Below are positions 1-8,305 of a stretch of 64,000 nt of DNA, in pieces. Position 1 is the first letter of the stretch; every line of letters begins with the position of its first letter. Made by a program: the position numbers and the translations under genes. A model generated the notes under the pieces. That model was given only the letters and a program-made list of their open reading frames with translations. It was not told the origin of the DNA and did no database searches. The stretch spans positions 34,149 to 98,148 of the forward strand of contig JAEYPM010000017.1 of the NCBI GenBank assembly GCA_023410675.1, read 5' to 3'. Origin of the DNA: Bacillota bacterium. GTDB taxonomy: Bacteria; Bacillota; Clostridia; Lachnospirales; Cellulosilyticaceae.

Positions 1-1
1 T

Positions 2-556
2 GAAAAGGGCATAGTAGAAGTACAAACACGAAACTTTGCTGCCTTACGCAAAAAGTTAGATTTTTTTTTGAAATCATATCCTGTAACCATTGTTTATCCT
101 GTTGCGTATACAAAATGGATTTATTGGATTGATGAATCAACTGGAGTGATTTCTAAGAAACGCAAATCTCCAAAAAAGGGGACAACTTATTGTGTTTTTC
201 CTGAACTATATAGAATCAAGTCTTTGCTTAGCCATCCAAATCTTTCTTTAACAATTTTATTGCTTGATGTAGAAGAATATAAACTATTAAATGGATGGTC
301 AGAAGATAGAAAAAAAGGATCAGAGCGTTATGAAATAATACCCATTGCATTAATAGAGCAAATGAGTATTAATAGTATAAAAGAATATAAAAAACTCATT
401 CCTAAAAATCTTCCTGATACATATAGTTCAAAGGACTTTAAAAAGGTTAGTGGACTTTCATTACCCGCTTCACAAACAGCATTAAATATTTTGAATTACC
501 TTGGCGTCGTAAAAAGAATAGGAAAAAGAGGAAATAGCTTTTTATATCAAAGCTAG
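2..556 (+). CDS. Conserved hypothetical protein, C-terminal part (5' end outside window)
   Basis: The reading frame is open from base 2 with no stop upstream, so the gene starts before the window and only the last 184 residues are visible. The visible part is rich in Lys and aromatic residues and contains a block RKSPKKG about 50 residues in, then a segment with VFPELYRIK, and ends with a short region (about the last 45 residues) that looks like a winged-helix DNA-binding fold (helix, LPASQTALNILNYLG, then a basic wing VKRIGKRGNSFLY). I recall similar conserved proteins of unknown function in Clostridia, but cannot name a family. It converges with trpS and shares a bidirectional terminator with it. 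Coding status is secure; function is unknown. Confidence 0.75.
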   Translation, partial: EKGIVEVQTRNFAALRKKLDFFLKSYPVTIVYPVAYTKWIYWIDESTGVISKKRKSPKKGTTYCVFPELYRIKSLLSHPNLSLTILLLDVEEYKLLNGWSEDRKKGSERYEIIPIALIEQMSINSIKEYKKLIPKNLPDTYSSKDFKKVSGLSLPASQTALNILNYLGVVKRIGKRGNSFLYQS

Positions 557-569
557 TTCCTCTTTTTTT
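526..569. terminator. Bidirectional rho-independent terminator
   Basis: A 12-bp inverted repeat (AGAGGAAATAGC pairing with GCTAGTTCCTCT, one mismatch) overlaps the last codons of the upstream gene. It is followed by a T run on the plus strand and flanked by an A run on the left, so it can end both the upstream gene and trpS arriving on the minus strand. Confidence 0.8.
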
Positions 570-572
570 AGT

Positions 573-1580
573 TTATTTGATTATAGGCACAAAGCCAACT
601 TTCTTTTGAACTTTTCGCAACGTTTTTGTAGCAAGATAGTTTGCAGTTTCGGCATTTTTCTTTATGATACTATCAATATAAGCTTTGTCAGAATTAAGTT
701 CTTTAAATCTTTTTTGGATCGGTTTTAATTCCTCGGCAACAGCTTCAGCAACTTTAAGTTTAAAGTCTCCATAGCCTTTGCCTGCAAACTCATTTTCGAT
801 TTGATCATAAGAAAGGCCTGTTATTGCCCTATAAATAGTCATAAGATTAGACACACCAGGTTTAGTTTCACTATTATAATAGACAGCTGTTTCTGAGTCT
901 GTTACAGCTCGCTTGAACTTACGTATAATAGTATCAGGATCATCTAAAATGGAAATAAAAGCATTAATATCTTCATCTGATTTAGACATCTTCCTGGTCG
1001 GATCCTGTAAACTCATGACTTTGGCACCTACTTGACCAATATAAGGTTCTGGTACTTTAAAAGTATCACCATATGCAGCGTTAAATCTTATGGCAATATT
1101 TCGCGATAGCTCTAAATGTTGCTTTTGGTCAGCACCAACAGGAACCATATCCGTTTGATAAAGCAAAATATCGGCTGCCATAAGAACAGGATATGTGAAA
1201 AGCCCAGAATTTATATTTTGAGCATACTTTTGAGATTTTTCCTTAAACTGCGTCATACGACTAAGTTCTCCCATATAAGTTAGGCAGTTTAAAATCCAAC
1301 TAAGTTCTGCATGAGCGGATACATGAGACTGCATATAAATAATATTTTTTTCAGGATCAAGTCCTGCTGCTAAGTACATCATCAATAAATCTCGTGAATT
1401 TTTCCTAAGGCTGGCAGGAGCTTGTCTGACAGTAATAGCATGCATATCCACAATACAATATAAGCAATTAAATGCGTCTTGTAAGTTAGTCCAGTTTTTT
1501 AATGCACCTAAATAATTGCCAAGAGTAATAATACCAGAAGGTTGCATTCCACTAAAGATTATTTGCTTTTGTTCACTCAT
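573..1580 (-). CDS. trpS: Tryptophanyl-tRNA synthetase
   Basis: Class I aminoacyl-tRNA synthetase charging tRNA-Trp with tryptophan in the cytoplasm. The signature HIGH-like motif is PSGIITLGNYLG at residues 14-25, matching the TrpRS form (TxGN), and the KMSKS loop (KMSKSDED) lies near residue 197. Length of 335 residues is normal for bacterial TrpRS. The chosen start is the ATG at 1580 because AGAGGTG lies 6 nt upstream; an in-frame ATG seven codons earlier has no good ribosome binding site. It stands alone on the minus strand, divergent from luxS. I found no T-box leader in the 190-base divergent gap, which is too short for a full one. Confidence 0.97.
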   Translation of the reverse strand: MSEQKQIIFSGMQPSGIITLGNYLGALKNWTNLQDAFNCLYCIVDMHAITVRQAPASLRKNSRDLLMMYLAAGLDPEKNIIYMQSHVSAHAELSWILNCLTYMGELSRMTQFKEKSQKYAQNINSGLFTYPVLMAADILLYQTDMVPVGADQKQHLELSRNIAIRFNAAYGDTFKVPEPYIGQVGAKVMSLQDPTRKMSKSDEDINAFISILDDPDTIIRKFKRAVTDSETAVYYNSETKPGVSNLMTIYRAITGLSYDQIENEFAGKGYGDFKLKVAEAVAEELKPIQKRFKELNSDKAYIDSIIKKNAETANYLATKTLRKVQKKVGFVPIIK

Positions 1581-1772
1581 CTGTTGCACCTCTTTATACA
1601 TAATCTTTCTTAATGTTATCAGACCATTTGTGTAAAATCAAGGGGAATCAAAGGAATTCATGTAAGAAACAGAATATTAAGAGAGGTAATATCCTAAAAT
1701 TTAACTAGTATATCTATACTGTACATCAAGAATAGTGTATAATAGTGAATGCAGAGAGAAAGGAGAAAAAAC

Positions 1773-2252
1773 ATGGAGAAAATAGCAAGCTTTACTGTTA
1801 ATCATCTAGATTTATTGCCGGGGATTTATGTTTCTAGAGTTGATCAAATAGCAAATGAGGCTATTACAACTTATGATATAAGAATGAAGGCACCTAACTC
1901 TGAACCAGTTATGAACACAGCAGAAATACATGCTATTGAACATATTGGTGCAACCTTTCTGAGAAATCATAATACATATGCAAATGAAGTCATTTATTTT
2001 GGACCGATGGGATGTAGAACAGGCTTTTATTTGATTTTAAAGGGAAGTAGAAGTTCTAGTGATATAGCACCACTGGTAAAAGAAATGTTTGAGTTTATTG
2101 CAGATTTTACAGATGCTATTCCTGGGGCTTCGGCACGTGATTGCGGTAATTACTTAGATCTTAATTTGCCTATGGCAAGATATGAAGCAAAAAAATTTGT
2201 TGATACTATTTTAAGCCGTTTAACAGAGAAAAATCTTAACTACCCAGAGTAA
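1773..2252 (+). CDS. luxS: S-ribosylhomocysteine lyase (autoinducer-2 synthase)
   Basis: Cleaves S-ribosylhomocysteine to homocysteine and DPD, the precursor of autoinducer-2, as part of the activated methyl cycle. The metal-binding motif HAIEH is at residues 53-57, the catalytic cysteine is in MGCRTGF (Cys81), and a second metal-ligand cysteine is in RDCGNY near residue 124. The length, 159 residues, fits the family. The ATG at 1773 follows AAAGGAG at the right distance; an upstream in-frame ATG at 1749 does not. A TATAAT box lies at 1738-1743. Monocistronic, closed by a terminator. No SAM riboswitch is seen upstream; the pfs partner is not in the window. Confidence 0.97.
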   Translation: MEKIASFTVNHLDLLPGIYVSRVDQIANEAITTYDIRMKAPNSEPVMNTAEIHAIEHIGATFLRNHNTYANEVIYFGPMGCRTGFYLILKGSRSSSDIAPLVKEMFEFIADFTDAIPGASARDCGNYLDLNLPMARYEAKKFVDTILSRLTEKNLNYPE

Positions 2253-2276
2253 ATAGTTTACAAGGCAAACTTTAAG

Positions 2277-2320
2277 CTCAGTATATAAGCGGATATAACC
2301 GCATACATACTGAGTTTTTT
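2277..2320 (+). terminator. Rho-independent terminator of luxS
   Basis: CTCAGTATATAAGCGG and CCGCATACATACTGAG form a long imperfect stem around an ATATAA loop, followed by six T. It lies 25 bases after the luxS stop codon. Confidence 0.85.
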
Positions 2321-2416
2321 AATATAGGGTATCTAATAGAATAGTTTGCAAAAGAGCATTGTGAGACAAGCAGTCAAGTTACACTTATGTTATTTTATAC
2401 ATATGGAGGTGTTAAG

Positions 2417-3282
2417 ATGCATGCGTGGGAAGCAATTCAAAACTGTTTGAACTATATTGAAGACCACTTATCCGAAAATATACAGATAGATACCCTTGCA
2501 AATGCGACAGCATTATCACCATATTATTTTCAAGTAAAGAAAAACGTATTGTTGATGTGGCAAACGATTTTGGTTTTGCAGACCATGCCAGTTTTACACG
2601 TGCATTTAAAGAGGCATATGGCATTACACCAGATGAATTTCGCTGTTATCCTGTTATACTCAATCAGTTTATTAAACCAGATCTATTGTTAAATTATGTC
2701 ACGGTCGATGAAGATATCCCGCTAATTGCTGATGGCATAGTGGTTGAAGTGATCCGTAGAAAACTAGATGAGACACGTATGTTTATTGACGTTGAAGGTG
2801 AACTACCTGATACTGAATTAACGGGAGGAAGTAATACCGGTATTGCCACTGCTGCAAGAATATGGGATAGAACTAATGAAGCACGGAAACCATCACTGAA
2901 GGAAATCAGTGCCTATGTGAATAGTCCTTTATTTGACCATCTGTGCTCGCATGTGGAGACAGAATATCAAAGCAAGCCTGTGCTAGAATATAGTAGATGC
3001 TCTATGCAATAGGGATGGAATGTGAAATATAAAAAGGCAGGTCGTACCTTATGTACCTTATATCCAATGGAAAGCTATTTTATTGCCCTTATCGTCATTG
3101 GAAAACGGGAGTGGACAGAAGCCGAATTGATGCTTCCATTTTGCACAGAGTATGTGCAGCAGCTGTATCACGAAACAAAAGTCGGTATGGGTCAGAAGTG
3201 GCTTATGATTCATGTAACAGATAATGAAGTGCTAAAGGATGTTAAGAAATATATCGCAATAAAAAGAGGAAAAAAGAAATAG
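2417..3282 (+). pseudogene. Decayed AraC-family regulator fused to a DUF3788-like remnant
   Basis: The first part, starting at ATG 2417 after GGAGG, encodes the opening of an AraC-type HTH (MHAWEAIQNCLNYIEDHLSE... to SPYYFQ). At about 2530 the coding signal jumps to another frame, resuming with KRIVDVANDFGFADHASFTRAF, the second HTH helix; roughly 50 residues normally between these points are missing. The frame continues through the effector-like segment to about 2870, where AraC-like sequence changes abruptly to RTNEARKPSLKEISAYVNSP, the start of a DUF3788-type domain. An in-frame TAG at 3010 interrupts this (SRCSMQ stop GWNVKYKKAGRT), and the rest runs in the same frame to 3282. I infer two deletions plus a stop: a broken AraC gene fused to a broken DUF3788 gene. 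Family assignments are from memory of the motifs. Confidence 0.75.
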
Positions 3283-3354
3283 GTTTGATTCTTTACCTAA
3301 AGATTTGGATTTGCATAGGCTAGAAAAATGATCATGATAAAAAGGAGATAGAAA

Positions 3355-4368
3355 ATGAAAAACAAATGGTTTTTGAAACTTTTATTAATTCTAAGTATTT
3401 TAGGTATTTATATGAATGTTATGGCAAAAGAAAGGGATATTATCTGTTTTTTAAATGGTAAGCAGCGACATGACATTAAGGTACTCGTTAAAAATGGAGA
3501 GAGCCTTATGCCTCTTCGCACTGTAAGTGAAGAACTAGGAGCACAAGTAGATTATAATAGTCAATCAAAAAAAATTACAATCACTAAGGGCACGACTACA
3601 CTTTCTTTAACAATAGGGGACAAGGATGTTCTAGTAAATAATGAGAAACATCAATTGTCAAATCCAGTTAAGAGCTATACAGTCGACAGTCAAGATATAA
3701 CCTATGTACCACTTAGAATCTTATTTGAAAACTTAGGAGGAACAGTTTCATATAATAGTAAATATAATTATATTAATGCTTATGACAAAGAGCATGTTAC
3801 ATATAAGGCGTTACAAGGATTGAAGAGTAATGACTTAACAGAGTATCGATTTGCCTTATTAGCTCTTCCACGTTATATTGCAGATGAAGAGATATATATT
3901 GGAGGAATTTTTAGTTATTGTATGTTTCCAATTAATTCAAAAGAGCCATACTTTTTGATTGGAGGTAATCCATCTTTAGATCTTCCAGAGAGTAATATCG
4001 GGTATTTTGAGATAGAAGATGGTGTGGCTATTTGCAAATGGTTTAAGAAAGCTGAAAATGGAGATATTTCTTTTGAGAATAAAGAACCATTAATTTATTT
4101 TTATACGAACAAATTTGTTATTGATACAAAATTGTCTCCAGAAGATCTAAATCAAATGAGCAAACAATTTTCAAGTAATGTAGGAATCCTCACTAAGGAT
4201 GGCGATAAGAATATACCTGATGAAGTTCAGTTTAAATACGCACTACAAAGCCCGTACTTATATAGCTATTTGCAAAAATATACAGGGGGAGAAAGTCAAA
4301 TGTACGAAAACACGGACTTACTTGGGGCTGTTGATGAAGAATCTTTACTCAAAATGATGGACAAATAA
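3355..4368 (+). CDS. Secreted stalk-domain (copper amine oxidase N-like) protein
   Basis: An N-terminal signal peptide (basic start, hydrophobic stretch to about residue 22, MAKE junction) is followed by a stalk-type domain of the copper amine oxidase N-terminal fold at about residues 28-140, seen from the paired motifs LMPLRTVSEELGA and TYVPLRILFENLGG and the ITKGTTTLSLTIGDK repeat pattern. The remaining 200 residues are not recognised. Such domains are common in secreted Clostridia proteins and probably mediate surface or cell-wall attachment; they have no amine oxidase activity. The ribosome site is AAGGAG. An unusual open tail follows in the minus-one frame (see separate entry). Two other proteins in the window carry the same domain. 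Confidence 0.8.
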   Translation: MKNKWFLKLLLILSILGIYMNVMAKERDIICFLNGKQRHDIKVLVKNGESLMPLRTVSEELGAQVDYNSQSKKITITKGTTTLSLTIGDKDVLVNNEKHQLSNPVKSYTVDSQDITYVPLRILFENLGGTVSYNSKYNYINAYDKEHVTYKALQGLKSNDLTEYRFALLALPRYIADEEIYIGGIFSYCMFPINSKEPYFLIGGNPSLDLPESNIGYFEIEDGVAICKWFKKAENGDISFENKEPLIYFYTNKFVIDTKLSPEDLNQMSKQFSSNVGILTKDGDKNIPDEVQFKYALQSPYLYSYLQKYTGGESQMYENTDLLGAVDEESLLKMMDK

Positions 4369-4466
4369 AAATATTAATCTTTGCGATTCTTTTATTGGTT
4401 TGCCTGTTAATCTCAGTATTCATTGAAGAATTGAGAAGTAAGATAAGAGAAGGGCTACATAGTTAA
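4353..4466 (+). other. Out-of-frame membrane-anchor-like tail after the stalk protein
   Basis: In the minus-one frame relative to the preceding gene, an open stretch starts before its stop codon and runs to TAA at 4464. It reads KILIFAILLLVCLLISVFIE followed by the basic tail ELRSKIREGLHS: a convincing single membrane helix with an inside-positive end. There is no ATG or GTG start and no ribosome site, so it is not a free gene. Either a one-base indel has cut off a C-terminal anchor, or a minus-one frameshift near GACAAATAA makes an anchored form. No classic slippery heptamer is visible. Confidence 0.45.
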
Positions 4467-4604
4467 TATACATAATACTAATAATAATCAAAATAGGGGT
4501 GCTATATAAGGAATTAGTCACTCCTATATTATATAAGACAAGCAGTTATGATATAATGAGATTAACAAAAGAAACATCAAATAAAAATGAGGAGCTAAGA
4601 CATC

Positions 4605-5324
4605 ATGAACTTTTTTGTAGATACACATACACACACTACTGCTAGTGGTCATGCTTATAGTAGTGTGGATGAAATAGCAAAAGTAGCCAGTGAAAGAGGC
4701 TTAAAAGTAATAGCTATAACGGACCATAGTCATGGGATGCCAGGAGGGGCACATGAGTACCATTTTATGAATTTGAGAATTATTCCAAGAGAAATACATG
4801 GCGTACGCATTCTTAAAGGTGCAGAGGTAAATATTATAGATTATGATGGAAATGTTGATCTGCCAAAAGAGGTTTTGGAGGAACTAGATCTAGTAGTTGC
4901 TAGTCTTCATCCACCTTGTATTGACTTTGCAGATGAAGAGACGATAACAAGCTGTATAGAAAAAGTAATGGAAAACCCACTGATTCATATTATAGGGCAT
5001 CCGGGAGATGGAAGATATCCATTAAATCCTAAAAGAATAGTAAAAAAGGCAAAAGAAACGAGAACTCTTTTAGAAATCAATAATGCTTCACTAAAACCAG
5101 AAAGCTTTAGACCTGGGGTAAGAGAAAACCTTAAGTTAATTCTCAATGAATGCAAAAAATATCAAACTAAGGTTATTGTGGGAAGTGATGCTCATGTTTG
5201 TTATGACGTGGGGAAACTCGATGAAGCAAAAGAGTTATTTAATGAGCTTAACTTTCCAGAAGAGTTAGTGGTCAATACAAAGATGGATGCTATTTTTGAG
5301 TTTATTTCTAAAAACACATTGTAA
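4605..5324 (+). CDS. PHP-domain phosphatase, YcdX family
   Basis: A 239-residue metal-dependent PHP (polymerase and histidinol phosphatase) protein. The metal-binding motifs are HTHT at residues 8-11, DHSHG near 40, the Glu of KGAEVN near 72, SLHPP near 103, IGHPGDG near 131, and the C-terminal SDAH. The YcdX group hydrolyses phosphate esters with a trinuclear zinc centre; its physiological substrate is uncertain. The gene has its own TATAAT box at about 4553 and a GAGGAGC-type ribosome site, and lies upstream of the yerC-pcrA group. Function at the subfamily level is confident; substrate is not. Confidence 0.88.
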   Translation: MNFFVDTHTHTTASGHAYSSVDEIAKVASERGLKVIAITDHSHGMPGGAHEYHFMNLRIIPREIHGVRILKGAEVNIIDYDGNVDLPKEVLEELDLVVASLHPPCIDFADEETITSCIEKVMENPLIHIIGHPGDGRYPLNPKRIVKKAKETRTLLEINNASLKPESFRPGVRENLKLILNECKKYQTKVIVGSDAHVCYDVGKLDEAKELFNELNFPEELVVNTKMDAIFEFISKNTL

Positions 5325-5385
5325 TTCTTAATTTTATACGGTACAATGATAAAGTGAAAAAACGTTTATATGAGAAGGTGCATCA

Positions 5386-5688
5386 ATGAATTCAAAAATA
5401 AAAGATAAAGAGACAGATGCCTTATTTTTAGCTATATTAAAGCTAAAGACCATAGAAGAATGCTATGCCTTTTTTGAAGATATATGTACCATCCATGAGA
5501 TTAAGTCATTAGCACAAAGACTTGAAGTAGCGAAGATGCTAGAAGAGAAAAAGACTTACATTGAAATTCAGCAAGCAACAGGTGCATCAACAGCAACGAT
5601 CAGCAGAGTAAATAGAGCACTAAGCTATGGCTCAGATGGGTATAAAATGATTCTTAATAGAATAAAAGATGATCATAATGAAAAATAG
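5386..5688 (+). CDS. yerC: YerC/YecD family TrpR-like DNA-binding protein
   Basis: A 100-residue protein of the Trp-repressor superfamily. The helix-turn-helix is at about residues 50-80 (EEKKTYIEIQQATGASTATISRVNRAL pattern, here shown by TGASTATISRVNRAL). In Bacillus the homologue lies directly upstream of pcrA, and the same order is kept here, with pcrA 73 bases downstream. The conserved pairing suggests a link to DNA metabolism, but the ligand and targets are unknown. A weak hairpin after the gene may reduce read-through into pcrA. Confidence 0.85.
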   Translation: MNSKIKDKETDALFLAILKLKTIEECYAFFEDICTIHEIKSLAQRLEVAKMLEEKKTYIEIQQATGASTATISRVNRALSYGSDGYKMILNRIKDDHNEK

Positions 5689-5700
5689 AGAATTTATATC

Positions 5701-5737
5701 AGGCAATAAGGGGAAAACTCTTTATTGCCTCATTTTG
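5701..5737 (+). terminator. Weak terminator-like hairpin between yerC and pcrA
   Basis: AGGCAATAA pairs with TTATTGCCT around a 12-base loop and is followed by CATTTTG, a poor T tract. It may only attenuate transcription into pcrA. Confidence 0.45.
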
Positions 5738-5760
5738 TAATAACACTTTGGAGGAATACT

Positions 5761-7980
5761 ATGAATTACATGAGTGGATTAAACCAGATGCAAGAGGAAG
5801 CTGTTCGAACAACAGAAGGGCCGCTTTTATTGTTAGCTGGAGCAGGTTCAGGGAAAACAAGAGTTTTAACTTCCCGAATTGCTTACTTAATAGAGGAAAA
5901 AGGTGTATCACCATGGAACATTCTTGCAATTACTTTTACAAATAAGGCAGCTAGAGAAATGAAAGAGCGAACAGCTAGTCTAGTAGGAGAAGTTAAAGCT
6001 GAGGACATGTGGGTAAGTACCTTTCACTCAATGTGTACGCGAATACTAAGGCGTGATGGAGATAGGCTAGGTTATAGTAGATATTTTGTTATATATGATA
6101 CAGTGGATCAGAAGACACTCATTAAAGAGATTATTAAGCAGCTTAATATCAATGAGAAAAACTTCCCACCAGCAAGTGTTTTATCAGCTATTAGTACACA
6201 AAAAAATGAACTGATCACACCAAGTCAAATGATGGATCTTGCAAAAGATGATTATAGACAAAAAACGATAGTTGAGATTTATACAGCTTACCAAAGAAAG
6301 CTTCAAGCAAACAATGCCATGGATTTTGATGACCTTTTGATGAATACCTATTTCTTATTTAGAGATTATGAAGATGTGCTTAGCTATTATCAAAATAAAT
6401 TTAGGTATATCATGGTAGATGAGTATCAAGATACCAATAGGGCTCAGTATCACCTTGTACAGCTCTTAGCAAATAGGTATCAAAACTTGTGCGTAGTGGG
6501 TGATGATGACCAATCTATCTATGGATGGAGAGGTGCAGATATTAGAAACATATTGGATTTTGAAAGAGACTTCAATAATACTAAAATTATAAAACTGGAA
6601 CAAAACTATAGGTCAACTAAAAATATATTAGAAGCAGCTTATCATATTGTAAGCCATAATACAGCAAGAAAAGATAAAAAGCTTTGGACAGAAAATGAAA
6701 AGGGTGATATTATCACTATTCTCACTATGGATAATGAGTATAGAGAAGCAGAAGCAATAGCGTATACTATTATTCAAGAAATAGAGAAAGGTGAAAGAGA
6801 CTATAAAGATTTTGCAGTATTATATAGAACCAACGCTCAGTCACGTGTATTAGAAGAAAAATTTATGCAAAATAATGTGCCCCATAGATTACTTGGCGGC
6901 GTAAGATTTTATGATAGAAAAGAGATTAAAGATATTTTGGCCTATCTTAAGGTGTTATCCAATTCAAAAGATGATATTGCACTTAGACGTATTATAAATG
7001 TACCTAGAAGAGGAATTGGAGCGGCAAGTATTACTGCCATAGAAAACTATGCCACTAAGCAAAATATGGATTTTTATGAGGCGGCAAAACTCGTTAAAGA
7101 GTTCGGTATTTTGGGAAGTGGTTCTTCAGTTAAGGTGCTTAGTTTTATAAACATCATTGAAGATTTGAAAGAGATAGTAAAACTTAATGATATTAAAATG
7201 ATAATAGAGAATGTTATTGAGAAAGTTGACTATTTTTCATACATCAAAGAGACAGAATCGGAAGATTATGAAGAACGTATTGCTAATATACAAGAACTAA
7301 TTTCGAAGGCAATCAATTATATGGAAACAGCAAAAGAGCCAACACTAGATAACTTCCTTGAGGAAGTGGCACTTGTGGCAGATGTAGATAATTATGATGC
7401 CAATAGTAATTCTGTTGTCCTTATGACACTTCATAGTGCAAAAGGATTAGAATTCCCTGTAGTTTTTATTCCAGGAGTAGAAGAAGGGCTCTTTCCAAGT
7501 TATATGAGCATGACTGAAGGAGAAGATAAGATAGAAGAAGAAAGAAGGCTATGTTATGTTGGCGTCACAAGAGCGAAGGAAAAACTTTATATATTAAATA
7601 CAAAGCAAAGGACCATATTTGGGAAAACCCAAATGTGTATACCATCTAGATTTGTTAAAGAACTTCCTATAGAACTAACAAATTTAAAGGAGAATAAGCC
7701 GTTTAGTAAATTAATTAGCTCATCTAATAAAGAAAAAAACAAAGGAGAGTCTATCTTTTCACCATTTAAAAATAAAAATGCATTAGGTAAAAAGATTGAG
7801 AATTTGCCAAGCGTAACAGATGATTATGAGATAGGGGAGACTGTGAAACATAGATCATTTGGGGAAGGCACAATTACAGCAGTTGATAAGATAAAAAATG
7901 ATATCTTTGTAACCATCAAGTTTAAAGGTGGCGAAGAAAGAAAGCTCAGTGCAAAATTTGCAAGGCTGCAAAAGGTATAG
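5761..7980 (+). CDS. pcrA: ATP-dependent DNA helicase PcrA (UvrD/Rep family)
   Basis: Superfamily 1A 3'-to-5' helicase used in excision repair, replication restart and plasmid rolling-circle replication. Walker A is GAGSGKT at residues 27-33; motif II is VDEYQDTN near 220, followed by GDDDQSIYGWRGAD, EQNYRST, VLMTLHSAKGLEF and the VGVTRAKEKLY motif. The C-terminus has the tudor-like domain (GETVKHRSFGEGTI ... KFKGGEERKLSAKFA) that binds RNA polymerase in PcrA. Length is 739 residues, as expected. The ATG at 5761 has GGAGG 6 nt upstream; an earlier in-frame start does not. Probably co-transcribed with ligA, as in many Firmicutes. Confidence 0.97.
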   Translation: MNYMSGLNQMQEEAVRTTEGPLLLLAGAGSGKTRVLTSRIAYLIEEKGVSPWNILAITFTNKAAREMKERTASLVGEVKAEDMWVSTFHSMCTRILRRDGDRLGYSRYFVIYDTVDQKTLIKEIIKQLNINEKNFPPASVLSAISTQKNELITPSQMMDLAKDDYRQKTIVEIYTAYQRKLQANNAMDFDDLLMNTYFLFRDYEDVLSYYQNKFRYIMVDEYQDTNRAQYHLVQLLANRYQNLCVVGDDDQSIYGWRGADIRNILDFERDFNNTKIIKLEQNYRSTKNILEAAYHIVSHNTARKDKKLWTENEKGDIITILTMDNEYREAEAIAYTIIQEIEKGERDYKDFAVLYRTNAQSRVLEEKFMQNNVPHRLLGGVRFYDRKEIKDILAYLKVLSNSKDDIALRRIINVPRRGIGAASITAIENYATKQNMDFYEAAKLVKEFGILGSGSSVKVLSFINIIEDLKEIVKLNDIKMIIENVIEKVDYFSYIKETESEDYEERIANIQELISKAINYMETAKEPTLDNFLEEVALVADVDNYDANSNSVVLMTLHSAKGLEFPVVFIPGVEEGLFPSYMSMTEGEDKIEEERRLCYVGVTRAKEKLYILNTKQRTIFGKTQMCIPSRFVKELPIELTNLKENKPFSKLISSSNKEKNKGESIFSPFKNKNALGKKIENLPSVTDDYEIGETVKHRSFGEGTITAVDKIKNDIFVTIKFKGGEERKLSAKFARLQKV

Positions 7981-8112
7981 TATAAGAAAAACAATATGGG
8001 AATAAATGTAAAAAATATAAAAAAATGTATACAAAGCCCAAGTGTTATTGTATAATATTGCATAGATTAATAAATATTTCTAACATTTAGACAATAATGA
8101 GGGGGATCAGTG

Positions 8113-8292
8113 ATGGGGGAGTTCGAAAACATCTCACTTTATGAACTAATTCAGATTACAGAAAAATTTTTAGTGCTTGCTAAGGATATGTATGATAAAG
8201 GATCATTAACAGAGGAAGAATATTATGAACTTACATTTTTAAAGAAGGATTTTATTGCTCGGTCACGGGAGAGATTTCCTAGTTTATTTTAA
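8113..8292 (+). CDS. Small acidic protein of unknown function upstream of ligA
   Basis: A 59-residue ORF with a good ribosome site (GAGGGGG, 7 nt before ATG 8113) and its stop 13 bases before the ligA start, so it is very likely translated and co-transcribed with ligA. It is predicted to be mostly helical, with an acidic LTEEEYYELTFLKKDF segment; such SHOCT-like 'GxLTEEEY' sequences occur in small bacterial proteins. No signal peptide or membrane helix. A TATAAT box lies near 8051, so this gene may begin the ligA transcript. Function unknown. Confidence 0.65.
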   Translation: MGEFENISLYELIQITEKFLVLAKDMYDKGSLTEEEYYELTFLKKDFIARSRERFPSLF

Positions 8293-8305
8293 AATGGAGA
8301 TAAAT

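Noticed and set aside
1602..1772. T-box leader for trpS
   Set aside because: The gap is too short and lacks the T-box sequence on the minus strand.
3355..4368. Annotation as copper amine oxidase
   Set aside because: Only the non-catalytic stalk-like domain is present; no topaquinone or copper site.
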